From a virus: a DNA stretch of 48,353 bases. Within the stretch, counting starts at the first letter, position 1. Every line of letters begins with the position of its first letter. The DNA lies in the IMG/VR virus record IMGVR_UViG_3300038629_000184, positions 1 to 48,353 of that record; one strand, 5' to 3'. A program made the position numbers and the translations under genes. The notes under the pieces were generated by a model. It saw nothing but the letters and a program-made list of their open reading frames with translations. It did no database searches and was not told where the DNA came from. This document shows positions 15,754 to 23,270 of this stretch, piece after piece.

Positions 15754-17588
15754 CTCATCTGCCCCACGCTCATGACTCCACCGGCACCGCCCTGACCCTC
15801 CATCTGAGAGAGGATGGTCTGAACCGCAGGCGGGGGACCACCCTCGCCAACCATACCGCCCTCAGGTCCCATTCCCCCCATTTGGGGGCCTTGTCCCTGC
15901 GCCATCATCTGTTCCTCAGGGGACATCTGTGGCTCCTCGGGGGTGAACAGCTTGACCAGGATCGAAGTGACCTCGGAGGGCTTTTCCATGATGCCCACCA
16001 ACGCCATATCAGCCCTGGGGTCCTGGCCGGTGCCTGCCCGTGAACCGAGGGCACCGATCATCATCTCCTTGGCCATATCCTGGTCGATCCGCTCGTTGAC
16101 CAGCGAGATGTTGTCGAGACCGTCAAGGTTCTCCTGGAAGGTGCGTCGGTCAATAGCCTTGGCCTGGAGGAGTTGGAGACCGGCGATGATCTTGTCGTTC
16201 TCGGCAAACGTAGCCATGGCCCCGTAGACCCGTCGAGTGCGGTAGTCACCGGCGATGTCCTTGGCCGGGACGTACTTCTCCTCGAAGGCGGTACCACCCT
16301 CGTACCAGTAAACCCGCTTCGACTGTGAAGCGTGCATCTTCTCGTCCCACTCCAGGCGCTTCCGGTCGATGAGTTCTATAGAATGCCGAATGGCAGTTTG
16401 GTACTCACGAACGTTCTCGTCGGCACTGGCTCCAAGTTCCCGAATGCCCTGGCCCGTGGCGAAGGAATTGGGGGACTGCCCGTCCTGGGATACATCGTAG
16501 TTGGACACAACTCGGAACTGCCGTTCGAGGATGTTGATGGCCTGCCACACCTGCTGCATCTGGTCACCGGTCGGCTTCTCGATCTGGGTTCCCGACTCGA
16601 ACTGGTTGACGGCGAAACGGCCTCGCTCGTAGGTGTTCCCGACCATTTCTCCGATGATGTTGGTTTCACGGAACACTCCGTCCTCAGTAGCGATCAGTCC
16701 CAGGATGTTGAGCTTTCCCATCATGGCCATCAGCCCGAAGGTGTGGGCGAAGTGGCTCTGGAGCTTGTCGAACGAGAACCTCTTGGTCATGACGAAGGCG
16801 GGGGCCTCCAGGGGGTTGGGGATGAAGCCCACCATCACATCACACTCGGGCACGAGGACGTGAGTGCCACAATGACAGATGTACTCGATGACCTCGACCG
16901 GGTTGTTGGGGTTGCCCTCCCAATGACCGGTTCCCTCTTTGGAGAGGATCGGGATGCCCTGACCGGTTCGCTTCCGGTCCCATCGGGCCTTGAAGGTGTC
17001 CTCGTGTTCGGGGTAGGCCCGGCGCAGTTGTTTGCGGGACATATGGCGGACGATGGCTACGTCGGCTGGTTGCTGGTCAACGCCCCACATGCCAGGATAC
17101 ACATCGTAGGGGTCCCGCAACTCGGCGACGGGATAGGGTACGCCGCCGAACTCACGCTCACGGATGACGTGAAGCGTGAAGCCATATCCGGGCAGCCATC
17201 GTCCGATCTGGGGGTACTGGAGTTCCATGCGAGTCATGTCGTCCCAACCCCGAACGATGCGCTCTCGTTTCTCGGCTCGCTTCCGGGCTGGAGCGTTGTC
17301 TCGGGTGGGGAGCATATCGGTCTTGAGGGTCGGGGGACGACCGATACGCTGGGCCAACCGCTCCAGCCCGGAATACATGACGTTGGCGGTGGGGAGGTCC
17401 ACGCCCAGGTCGGAGTCAGCACCTGTGCCGGAACCTCGACCGTGTTTGGGGGCGTAACCCCAACTCATGACCGCCTTGACGCCGAGTGCCCCACCATTGA
17501 GAACCGCCCTCACCCGAGAGCGGTCATCCATGTTCGACATTGAGCGAAGGGCTTCGACCCTCTCGATGATATCGCCGTAGTCTTTCAA
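15750..17588 (-). CDS. Portal protein
   Basis: 612 residues. The N-terminal half has the usual alpha/beta mix of portal proteins (ADSDLGVDLPTANVMYSGLE, then RDPYDVYPGMWGVDQQPADV). A long helical part follows (VREYQTAIRHSIELIDRKRL), and then a Met/Gln/Gly-rich tail typical of portal C-termini (MSPEEQMMAQGQGPQMGGMG). The portal forms the dodecameric channel through which DNA enters and leaves the head. Its position two genes after terL, its length and this layout support the call. The ATG overlaps the 98-aa gene (ATGA). Confidence 0.88.
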   Translation of the reverse strand: MKDYGDIIERVEALRSMSNMDDRSRVRAVLNGGALGVKAVMSWGYAPKHGRGSGTGADSDLGVDLPTANVMYSGLERLAQRIGRPPTLKTDMLPTRDNAPARKRAEKRERIVRGWDDMTRMELQYPQIGRWLPGYGFTLHVIREREFGGVPYPVAELRDPYDVYPGMWGVDQQPADVAIVRHMSRKQLRRAYPEHEDTFKARWDRKRTGQGIPILSKEGTGHWEGNPNNPVEVIEYICHCGTHVLVPECDVMVGFIPNPLEAPAFVMTKRFSFDKLQSHFAHTFGLMAMMGKLNILGLIATEDGVFRETNIIGEMVGNTYERGRFAVNQFESGTQIEKPTGDQMQQVWQAINILERQFRVVSNYDVSQDGQSPNSFATGQGIRELGASADENVREYQTAIRHSIELIDRKRLEWDEKMHASQSKRVYWYEGGTAFEEKYVPAKDIAGDYRTRRVYGAMATFAENDKIIAGLQLLQAKAIDRRTFQENLDGLDNISLVNERIDQDMAKEMMIGALGSRAGTGQDPRADMALVGIMEKPSEVTSILVKLFTPEEPQMSPEEQMMAQGQGPQMGGMGPEGGMVGEGGPPPAVQTILSQMEGQGGAGGVMSVGQMR

Positions 17589-17881
17589 GGGGTCACCTTG
17601 ATTTCAGTGATCTTCTGGTTGTCGTTGAGCACGATCTCAGGAATCTCCCGCAGGAGACCGTCTCGGTGCCACTTCTCCATGAGAGTGCGGATGCCCTTGG
17701 CGACCGTCTGATTCTTGACCAAGACCAGGGCGTAAGGGCGGTTCCTGATGTTCGTGAAAAAAGGAACCATATCGTCGTCAATCCCGACTACCGCCCACTT
17801 TCTTCGTTCCTTAGCTGCGTGTCGGTCGTCGTCGGAACGCATATCGTCGAAATAGGAACCCTCGTTAGGAAGCCAGTCCAT
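17585..17881 (-). CDS. Small protein between terminase and portal, 98 aa
   Basis: 98 residues, acidic N-terminus (YFDDMRSDDDRHAAKERR) followed by an alpha/beta segment (WAVVGIDDDMVPFFTN and YALVLVKNQTVAKGIRTLME). Not recognised. It starts one base after the terL stop and overlaps the portal start by four bases, so all three are co-translated. A packaging or portal-assembly accessory role is plausible from position only. It does not look like a small terminase subunit: there is no clear HTH. Confidence 0.75.
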   Translation of the reverse strand: MDWLPNEGSYFDDMRSDDDRHAAKERRKWAVVGIDDDMVPFFTNIRNRPYALVLVKNQTVAKGIRTLMEKWHRDGLLREIPEIVLNDNQKITEIKVTP

Positions 17882-20086
17882 TCAGATACCTCCGGGATAC
17901 CGTGTTTGCCACCCTACATCATTCATGGTGCGAATGCCACCATAGGATCCGCCCTCGTCTACCAGAGTGATCTTACGTTCCTCTCGGTTCCAGTGAAGGA
18001 TAGTTGGAAATGGGAACCAGGAAGCCATCTTGATATCGGTCTTTCCCCTCCGAGACTTGCCCTCTGTGGTCCAGTTCTGGAGTTGGCGAAGGAGGGAGTC
18101 CACCTTCACTCGGGCTGCTCTGGTCCCGTAGGGGAGGTTGATCCTTCCGCTGTGATAGAGCGGAGCCATGGCAGAGAGACCCAACTCCGGGTCTTGCTTG
18201 TTCCTGCCGGTGCGATAGGGCTTGACGGAGATACCGGTGTCACCCTGGAGCTTACGAAGCCGAGGGTCAGAGAAGAACTCGACCTGTTGGAAGTTGTCTT
18301 CGTATTTCCAGTCTTTCAGGTCGTAGGCCTGGTCCCATTCTCCCATGATTCTAAGAGCGCCCTCAAACCCCCCCGCTTCTTGAGTTTCGAGGTCCACCAT
18401 GTAGAGCATTTCAGGGGTCCAAAGCCAACTGAACGCTGCTTGGGTACCTCTTGCCGCAGGATCCAAACCAGCGATGAGCCTACCTGCCGGTATCCCTCCC
18501 GTACCAATATCTCGACTCCGGTCGAGACAACCGACCCGGATAACCTCAACACGAAATACAAGGCCTTTGGTCGGTCTCGGTGCGTTGAGATAGCGCATAT
18601 CATATGCACCTTCGAGTCCAAGATCGTCCATCTCCAGCTTCTTCTCCATGAGCCAGCGATAGGTTCGGACTTCGGGAAAGAGAGTACATTCGTCGTGGGC
18701 GGTGAAGTCATCTGGGTCATTGCCGCATCCTTCGTTATGGGCGCTGTTGATGATGACCTTCCAGCCCTGCTCGGAGGCCGTTTCCATCAGGTGGCTCGTC
18801 AGGTCTTCCGGGTGCTGTCGAGAACCGATGTTGATCCAACAGGTGTCCTCCTCCTTGCGGGTACCGATCTCAGCGAACTTCTGCCTGCCGTACTCCCGCT
18901 GTGAGGGTTCACGGGTGCTGTCGAAGTCCTCCAGGTCGTCCACGATGAGGACATCCACATCTCTGGAGAGGATGCTTGATGTCCGCCCCAGAGCCAGCAT
19001 GGTACTGGATTTCTGCCCCACGATGCTGAGTTGGGCGATCCTGATTTCGGTGGAGGTCCAGGCCTTGCCGCTCTGACGGGTTGGACGGAATCTCTGGCCT
19101 GGGGGAAGGACGGCTTCGATCAGAGCCTCATTGTTGTCCAAATGGTCCTTGACCGCCCCTAGCATGAGCTTCGCCACGTCCTGGTTCGCAGCAACCCACA
19201 TCACCCTGATGTTGAAGTCCAGGACGATGGCCCACACCACGAACCGAATCAGGAGTTCACTTTTGCCGTGACGAGGAGGGGAGAGGATCAGTTGTTTGCT
19301 ACCAGTCAACCAGGCCACAATGATGGACTTGATCCAGATACGATGGAAGTCTTTGACGATGAAACGTTTCCCAGGGGCTATCTCAAAGAACCTGTTCTGG
19401 AAGGCGATATAGGACTCGACCAGGAGTTCGATGAGTATATCGAATCGTGGAGAGGCTTCCTCGGTCCCTCGGGCCTCTAGGAGTACCTTTCGAGGGAGGA
19501 GTTGTTCTATTTCCTCAGAACGCTCCCAAGCGTCTCTCTGGTTCGCCATCGTTGCATCGAACCTGATTGCCTCCATGGCTCGGGACACCGAAGCCTCCGT
19601 AACGCCCAGATATGTTGACGCAATGGAGTATGGCACCTTCCCGTCGAGGAGGAGCCTTTCCATTTCGGAGTTGTTCTTGATCGCTTCATAGGTCGGTCCC
19701 GCTCGCTGGTAGCGTTCTCGTTCCTCTGCTGCCTCTACTTGCTCGATCTTCTTCTTCAACCGGTTCCTATTTCGATGATAATCTCGTTGGTAGACCCTGG
19801 TCTTTTCTTTCTTCGCCGCTTGGCCCTTATCCTTGCACACAACGGAACAGAACTTGGTTCTGCTGTCCTTGGCTCTGTCTCCCGTCACGAGATTGGTGCA
19901 ACCTTCGAGGGTACAAGTCAACGGCCCTCTGGCAGCACGCTCGGCTTCTCTCTTGAGTCTGATACGTAGCTCTTTATCTCGGTGGTCTTCGCAGTATAGA
20001 GACGCTGGATGCTTTGCTATGAAAGGATTCCCGCATTCCAAGAAGGTACAGGACTTTTCTCTGGGCTTGTATGACTTGAGGGGCAT
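17882..20086 (-). CDS. terL: Terminase large subunit with N-terminal zinc and HTH domains
   Basis: 734 residues. It cuts and pumps phage DNA into the head. ATPase: Walker A SPPRHGKS at 269-276 and Walker B VDVLIVDD at 377-384. The RNase H-like nuclease starts at IAGLDPAARGT (D542). Ahead of the motor are about 200 extra residues: two Cys/His clusters (C13, C18, C32, H35 and C58, C63, C80, C84), a basic helical linker (85-125), and a helix-turn-helix (VPYSIASTYLGVTEASVSRA, about 151-170). No separate small terminase gene is visible, so this N-terminus may supply the DNA-recognition function. The ATG at 20086 sits 8 bases from a good -10, suggesting a leaderless mRNA. Confidence 0.93.
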   Translation of the reverse strand: MPLKSYKPREKSCTFLECGNPFIAKHPASLYCEDHRDKELRIRLKREAERAARGPLTCTLEGCTNLVTGDRAKDSRTKFCSVVCKDKGQAAKKEKTRVYQRDYHRNRNRLKKKIEQVEAAEERERYQRAGPTYEAIKNNSEMERLLLDGKVPYSIASTYLGVTEASVSRAMEAIRFDATMANQRDAWERSEEIEQLLPRKVLLEARGTEEASPRFDILIELLVESYIAFQNRFFEIAPGKRFIVKDFHRIWIKSIIVAWLTGSKQLILSPPRHGKSELLIRFVVWAIVLDFNIRVMWVAANQDVAKLMLGAVKDHLDNNEALIEAVLPPGQRFRPTRQSGKAWTSTEIRIAQLSIVGQKSSTMLALGRTSSILSRDVDVLIVDDLEDFDSTREPSQREYGRQKFAEIGTRKEEDTCWINIGSRQHPEDLTSHLMETASEQGWKVIINSAHNEGCGNDPDDFTAHDECTLFPEVRTYRWLMEKKLEMDDLGLEGAYDMRYLNAPRPTKGLVFRVEVIRVGCLDRSRDIGTGGIPAGRLIAGLDPAARGTQAAFSWLWTPEMLYMVDLETQEAGGFEGALRIMGEWDQAYDLKDWKYEDNFQQVEFFSDPRLRKLQGDTGISVKPYRTGRNKQDPELGLSAMAPLYHSGRINLPYGTRAARVKVDSLLRQLQNWTTEGKSRRGKTDIKMASWFPFPTILHWNREERKITLVDEGGSYGGIRTMNDVGWQTRYPGGI

Positions 20087-20094
20087 GGTCCTAG

Positions 20095-20124
20095 AGTCTA
20101 CCCCCCTCTGTCAAGAGCTGTCAA
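20095..20124 (-). promoter_or_regulatory. Sigma-70-type promoter for the late (terL) unit
   Basis: On the minus strand: TTGACA (20124-20119), an 18-bp spacer, then TAGACT (20100-20095). The -35 is a perfect consensus and the -10 matches at four of six positions. A second TTGACA (20114-20109) lies inside the spacer, too close to the -10 to serve it. Transcription would begin within about two bases of the terL ATG, giving a leaderless message. Leaderless messages are common and well translated in actinobacteria. No phage RNA polymerase was found, so host polymerase is expected to use it. Confidence 0.7.
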
Positions 20125-20410
20125 GGGGAACTTTCAGGGATGAAGGAGAACCAGAAGGTTACCGCAAACTCTAATGGGGTATAGGAGGACAACGAGCACA
20201 GACCCCAGGTTTAGTTGGGGGTAATCAAAGGTTATCTCCACTACTCTCCCCTAACAATCTCAACTCTCCCCCACTTCCGTTCTTCCCTTTACTTGACCTT
20301 GGCCACGTTTCCCATTCTCTCCGTTCCCTCTTCCGTTCTTGACTCATGGCAGGGCGCAGCAGAAGATCACAGGTGGCCGTTGGTTGGCACTCATCCCCTA
20401 ATCAAGTTGC

Positions 20411-20426
20411 TCCCCCAATTGGGGGA
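20411..20426. repeat. Early-region palindrome, copy 1
   Basis: TCCCCCAATTGGGGGA, a perfect 16-bp palindrome in the divergent control region. No gene starts within 200 bp downstream on the plus strand, so this copy cannot act as a ribosome site. That makes a protein-binding site (operator) or promoter-linked role more likely for this copy. Confidence 0.75.
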
Positions 20427-20593
20427 GACGTTGATCCTCTTGTATTGGTTGTTGAGCGAGAGAACGGCTAACCAGAAGTATTTCAAGAATGTTCCGATAA
20501 TGGACTACTAACGAAAATGGGATGGTATCATGAGGTTGTAAGGTGAAGCTTCGGCCCGAGAGAAGTGGATCCGCACAGGCACTTTGAGAATTG

Positions 20594-20610
20594 CATAGCG
20601 TGCGATTAGT
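20594..20610 (+). repeat. 17-bp inverted repeat, left arm
   Basis: CATAGCGTGCGATTAGT. Its exact reverse complement occurs at 21537-21553. The pair brackets the first early gene: the left arm is 57 bp before its ATG and the right arm 43 bp after its stop. A perfect 17-bp match this close together is unlikely by chance. The arms may be two binding sites of one regulator, or the ends of an invertible segment, although no recombinase was found. Confidence 0.8.
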
Positions 20611-20625
20611 TCTTGAACGGAACGT

Positions 20626-20641
20626 TCCCCCAATTGGGGGA
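20626..20641. repeat. Early-region palindrome, copy 2
   Basis: TCCCCCAATTGGGGGA, identical to copy 1, 26 bp before the ATG of the first early gene. A separate AGAGGA ribosome site lies between this palindrome and the ATG, so here the palindrome is not needed as a Shine-Dalgarno sequence. Confidence 0.75.
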
Positions 20642-20666
20642 CAACAACCAAGTAGAGGACAATACA

Positions 20667-21494
20667 ATGGCGAAAGTAAAGAAGTATTCCAAGTACGAAG
20701 ATCAGCAGCTAGCGAAGGCTGCGGGCAAGGGGATCACACAAGGTGAGGCCGAGACTGAGCTAGGTAAGCTAGCCGACGAAGCCCGTACCTTGGACGACTC
20801 GAACCGCAAAGGTCGGTTCGACCTTGGGTCCATCCTTCACAACGTGAAGTACAGTGGATTGCCCATGGCGGCGGCGTACTCGATCGACTCGAAAGAACGT
20901 GATTGGAAGCCCGCCGGGCAGAAATCAGCGTTCTCGAACTGGTACAAGGTCGTGTTCCCCAACCTTTCCACCCAAGATATCTCAAAGCTCCTGAGCGTGT
21001 ACGAGGTTGGTTCCAAACTGGCCGACCTTGGCAAGATCAGGAGTGGCTGGGATGTTCCTGAGTCTCACACTCGGGAGTATGGGGCGATCTACAACGCTCA
21101 AGGTCCAACCAAGTTGGGCGCAGCGTTCAAGGGTGCGGCGGACATTGCCAAAGCTGAGGGCCGGGATAAGGTCACAGCGGCGGACATCTCGCAGTACCGA
21201 ACGGACAAACAATGGAAAGCACCGAGGGAAACGGCCGATACGCTGTCGGCTACCAAGGTTGCCAAGCAACTCACCACCGAGATGGTTGGGTTGGGCAATC
21301 TCGTAACCACAATCGAGGATCGAGCGGACGTTGACGGTATCCTGGCGGATCAAGGGTTCAACCTTTCGGAACTTGACAACTTGATCGAGCGACTCACAAC
21401 CCTCGCCCAACTTGCCCACAAGGTCGAGGAAGAGACAGAAGAGGGAACGGAAACGGCCGAAGAGGAAACGGCCGAAGAACTGGCCACAGGCTAG
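20667..21494 (+). CDS. First early protein, 275 aa (possible regulator)
   Basis: 275 residues. The start is taken at MAKVKKYSKYEDQQLAKAAG; an upstream in-frame ATG would translate through the palindrome and has no ribosome site. The middle (FDLGSILHNVKYSG to FPNLSTQDISKLLSVYEVGS) loosely resembles DUF3102-type and other HTH-containing phage proteins that respond to DNA or plasmid state. The C-terminus is a helical acidic tail (EEETEEGTETAEEETAEE). It is flanked by the 17-bp inverted repeat and preceded by a palindrome. A DNA-binding early regulator is plausible, but the family is not established. Confidence 0.8.
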   Translation: MAKVKKYSKYEDQQLAKAAGKGITQGEAETELGKLADEARTLDDSNRKGRFDLGSILHNVKYSGLPMAAAYSIDSKERDWKPAGQKSAFSNWYKVVFPNLSTQDISKLLSVYEVGSKLADLGKIRSGWDVPESHTREYGAIYNAQGPTKLGAAFKGAADIAKAEGRDKVTAADISQYRTDKQWKAPRETADTLSATKVAKQLTTEMVGLGNLVTTIEDRADVDGILADQGFNLSELDNLIERLTTLAQLAHKVEEETEEGTETAEEETAEELATG

Positions 21495-21536
21495 GACAGC
21501 CTCGCAAGAGAACGTAAACCAACCAAGTGCCAATGG

Positions 21537-21553
21537 ACTAATCGCACGCTATG
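21537..21553 (-). repeat. 17-bp inverted repeat, right arm
   Basis: ACTAATCGCACGCTATG on the plus strand, the exact reverse complement of 20594-20610. It lies in the 231-bp gap after the first early gene. The match ends at both edges, so only these 17 bp are shared. Confidence 0.8.
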
Positions 21554-21571
21554 TCATAACGAACCACCCTG

Positions 21572-21588
21572 CTCCCATTATATGGGAG
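21572..21588. repeat. Short perfect inverted repeat after first early gene
   Basis: CTCCCAT-TAT-ATGGGAG, a 7-bp stem with a 3-base loop, downstream of the first early gene. There is no T-run after it. It may be a weak transcript end or a protein-binding site. Its minus strand contains TATAAT, but I found no matching -35. Confidence 0.45.
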
Positions 21589-21620
21589 TGGGGTATTCGT
21601 ACGTTCTGGACCCAAAAAGG

Positions 21621-21636
21621 CCCCCAATTGGGGGGG
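21621..21636. repeat. Early-region palindrome, copy 3
   Basis: CCCCCAATTGGGGGGG, 65 bp before copy 4, in the gap between the first and second early genes. No start codon follows directly. It lies just upstream of a 12-bp tandem repeat. Confidence 0.7.
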
Positions 21637-21648
21637 ATCAGTTAGTAG

Positions 21649-21672
21649 CCGTAGACGAACCCGTAGACGAAC
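21649..21672 (+). repeat. 12-bp tandem repeat
   Basis: CCGTAGACGAAC occurs twice head to tail between palindrome copies 3 and 4. It is non-coding as far as I can see. It may be a second type of binding site in this regulatory gap. Confidence 0.6.
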
Positions 21673-21700
21673 CTTTCCATGGGTTCCAACCAACCTAATG

Positions 21701-21714
21701 CCCCCAATTGGGGG
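21701..21714. repeat. Early-region palindrome, copy 4, overlapping a ribosome site
   Basis: CCCCCAATTGGGGG followed by AGAAAGAAACC and ATG (21726). The G-run with the following AGA is the only Shine-Dalgarno-like sequence for the 60-aa gene, so closing the palindrome as an RNA hairpin would hide the ribosome site. Confidence 0.7.
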
Positions 21715-21725
21715 AGAAAGAAACC

Positions 21726-21908
21726 ATGAAGTATCCCACTCAACTCGCACGATACACGACCAAGTGCCCGCAATGTCTTGCGCTCATCCTTGAGGGTCGG
21801 CACTGGATCGAGCAATCGAAGAGCCCCGGGTTGCACGGAAGCTACGTCCACGTCCGATGCAACGACACCTACCGGCTTATCTCAACCGACCAGGGGTACG
21901 CCTCATGA
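21726..21908 (+). CDS. Small Cys-containing protein, 60 aa
   Basis: 60 residues, MKYPTQLARYTTKCPQCLAL at the start with CxxC at 14-17, and later HVRCND. It looks like a small zinc ribbon with an atypical second half. It starts behind palindrome copy 4. Its stop overlaps the start of the next gene (ATGA). Function unknown; early phage proteins of this type often bind host proteins or nucleic acid. Confidence 0.7.
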   Translation: MKYPTQLARYTTKCPQCLALILEGRHWIEQSKSPGLHGSYVHVRCNDTYRLISTDQGYAS

Positions 21909-22009
21909 CGGACCGCTACGTCGAACGACTCATCGTCATCATCGTCATCGTCGCCGTTCTCTACTTCGGAAGTCACGTCATCTTCTATCTCGCAAAGGGG
22001 GTCGGATAA
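21905..22009 (+). CDS. Single-span membrane micro-protein, 34 aa
   Basis: 34 residues, too short for usual length cut-offs. After MTDRYVER comes one hydrophobic span, LIVIIVIVAVLYFGSHVIFY, then a short Lys/Gly end, so it should insert once in the host membrane. The span is coded by a repetitive CATCGTCATC-type run. The ATGA overlap with the previous gene and clean stop support it. Role unknown; an early membrane peptide could affect superinfection or host transport. Confidence 0.65.
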   Translation: MTDRYVERLIVIIVIVAVLYFGSHVIFYLAKGVG

Positions 22010-22059
22010 CCCACCAATAGCGCCCAACCCGTCGAACTCAAACGAAGGAAGTAGAACCC

Positions 22060-22344
22060 ATGCTATTGACCAAGACCGACCCATTGCTGATGGACACCGA
22101 AGAACGCTACCGCTATTGGAAGGACCAGGTTCGGTTCCTCCGTGACTGCCGGGTGTGGGTGGACGAACACGCCGACCGCATCGAGACCCGCCAGCGGTAC
22201 TACGGAGACGTGGACCCGGACAGCATTCAAGCCGTCAACGAACGGGTCCACAGCGTCACGTCCGACCTCGATCATGCCCAACGCCAGGTAGCCTACTGGC
22301 ACCGTGCCCTCTACGACATGACCCGCATCCACCAGGAGGTCTAA
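22060..22344 (+). CDS. Small helical protein, 94 aa
   Basis: 94 residues, almost entirely helical and rich in Arg, Tyr, Asp and His (ERYRYWKDQVRFLRDCRVW, then HAQRQVAYWHRALYDMTRIH). GGAAG lies before the ATG. No family is recognised. The aromatic/basic heptad-like spacing suggests a coiled coil or helical hairpin. It is followed by a strong hairpin in the next gap. Confidence 0.7.
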   Translation: MLLTKTDPLLMDTEERYRYWKDQVRFLRDCRVWVDEHADRIETRQRYYGDVDPDSIQAVNERVHSVTSDLDHAQRQVAYWHRALYDMTRIHQEV

Positions 22345-22365
22345 CCCACACAACCCATATTGTCC

Positions 22366-22399
22366 GTGTAGCTCGGTGTCTTGTGGCACCGGGCTACAC
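22366..22399 (+). terminator. Intergenic hairpin without U-tract
   Basis: A 13-bp stem with one G-U pair and an 8-base loop between the 94-aa and 158-aa genes: GTGTAGCTCGGTG pairs with CACCGGGCTACAC. No T-run follows. It may end transcription, pause it, or stabilise RNA ends after processing. Confidence 0.55.
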
Positions 22400-22424
22400 C
22401 CGTGTCTCAAACAAAGGAACTTTC

Positions 22425-22901
22425 ATGATTTCTCGACCCCTACCAGGAACCATCGTCCGCCACATCGGGACCAACGTCACCGGAGTCGTCCTCCGAGACA
22501 AACCCGAACTTGCCATCACCAAGCCCAAGACCGTCAGGGTTCAGTGGCACGACCGAACCACCACCGATGAGTCCCCGAAGAACCTGGGGGTGTTCGAGGA
22601 GGGCCCAGAGAGGGTCACCTATACCGTCACCGTCAAGTTCGACGAAGATGGCGACCGTTGGACCACACCCCCCGGAGAGTGGGATTGGGAAGCGCTGCTC
22701 GATGTCGAAGGACCCGTCCAGGTTCTCGATGTCAAGGTCGATTCCGTCTGGGTGCCCATGCCTGGGGACCGGGTGGTGAGCGTGAGCGCCGGAGGCTGGA
22801 CCGGCACCGTGCTCACAAAGAACAACGCCGTCGAGGTCCAGGTGCGATGGGATAACGGCAAGGTCTACACCGAACTCATCACCGCCCTCAAGTCCAACTA
22901 A
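22425..22901 (+). CDS. Protein with two SH3/KOW-like beta-barrel repeats, 158 aa
   Basis: 158 residues; the start at MISRPLPGTIVRHIGTN has AAAGGAAC before it. Two halves look alike: residues 8-50 (PGTIVRHIGTNVTGVVL then VRVQWHDRTTTDES) and residues 110-155 (PGDRVVSVSAGGWTGTVL then VEVQVRWDNGKVYTE). The pattern G.V....G..GTV....V.V.WDDG is typical of small SH3/KOW-type barrels that bind RNA, DNA or ribosomal partners. The duplication is seen; the binding role is inferred. Confidence 0.75.
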   Translation: MISRPLPGTIVRHIGTNVTGVVLRDKPELAITKPKTVRVQWHDRTTTDESPKNLGVFEEGPERVTYTVTVKFDEDGDRWTTPPGEWDWEALLDVEGPVQVLDVKVDSVWVPMPGDRVVSVSAGGWTGTVLTKNNAVEVQVRWDNGKVYTELITALKSN

Positions 22902-22902
22902 C

Positions 22903-22951
22903 CCAGAATCGGGATACCCCGGCATCCGAAAGGGTGCCGGGGTACTTCTGG
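22903..22951 (+). terminator. Strong two-part hairpin with GAAA tetraloop
   Basis: Inner stem TACCCCGGCATCC (22915-22927), loop GAAA (22928-22931), and GGGTGCCGGGGTA (22932-22944): 13 bp with one G-U pair. An outer 6-bp stem pairs CCAGAA (22903-22908) with TTCTGG (22946-22951). It directly follows the SH3-like gene. No U-tract follows, so classical rho-independent termination is uncertain. The GNRA loop suggests a very stable, perhaps functional RNA element. Confidence 0.65.
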
Positions 22952-22976
22952 CTCTACCGGAGGAAGGGAGACACCC

Positions 22977-23270
22977 ATGCCAGATTACGATGCGGCAGCA
23001 CTCAAGCGGCGCTTCGAGAACCTCGACCAAACCCTCAAAGGGTTGGGACCGCCCAAAGACACAAGATTGGAGGATGACAACTACATCACGGTCAACCGGG
23101 CCGAACTGAACGACTGGCACAAATGCCCAAATTGCGGAAGCGAGAACATCGAAAACATCGACGTTGAGCGGTGGGAATCAAGCGTCGTAGTGTGGGACAC
23201 CATATGTCATGACTGCGAACATGAATGGTGGGAGGTTTACGAAGCTACCCACCGAGAGGAGAAAACCTAA
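22977..23270 (+). CDS. Zinc-ribbon protein, 97 aa
   Basis: 97 residues. The N-terminal helix is ALKRRFENLDQTLKGL. A C-terminal zinc ribbon has CPNCGSENI at about 51-59 and CHDCEHEWWE at about 80-89, so four cysteines in two CxxC pairs. Zinc ribbons of this form bind DNA, RNA or proteins. GGAGGAAGGGAG precedes the ATG. Its TAA overlaps the next ATG (TAATG). Confidence 0.75.
   Translation: MPDYDAAALKRRFENLDQTLKGLGPPKDTRLEDDNYITVNRAELNDWHKCPNCGSENIENIDVERWESSVVVWDTICHDCEHEWWEVYEATHREEKT

Larger units (their letters stand above)
20087..20666. other. Divergent control region between late and early units
   Basis: 580 bp without a credible gene. From left to right: the terL promoter; a C/T-rich stretch on the plus strand (about 20215-20340) holding two copies of CTTCCGTTCTT (20274-20284 and 20330-20340), the second running into TTGACT; the first CCCCCAATTGGGGG palindrome (20412-20425); one arm of the 17-bp inverted repeat (20594-20610); and the second palindrome (20627-20640). 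I could not find a convincing rightward -35/-10 pair: TTGACC at 20293 and TTGACT at 20339 have poor partners. The early promoter must lie here, and an origin of replication is possible. Confidence 0.6.

Noticed and set aside
15874-15888. CCCCCCATTTGGGGG, identical to the variant palindrome before the AAA gene
   Set aside because: Inside the portal coding sequence, made by Gly/Pro/Gln/Met codons of a low-complexity tail; no regulatory context.
20215-20511. 98-codon frame in the divergent control region
   Set aside because: TTG start without ribosome site, composition set by the pyrimidine-rich DNA, spans a regulatory palindrome.
22363-22425. tRNA-like text (GTCCGTGTAGCTC and an anticodon-like stem)
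   Set aside because: No T-arm (GGTTCRANTCC) and no 3' acceptor strand pairing with the start; the pairing is better explained by one 13-bp hairpin.
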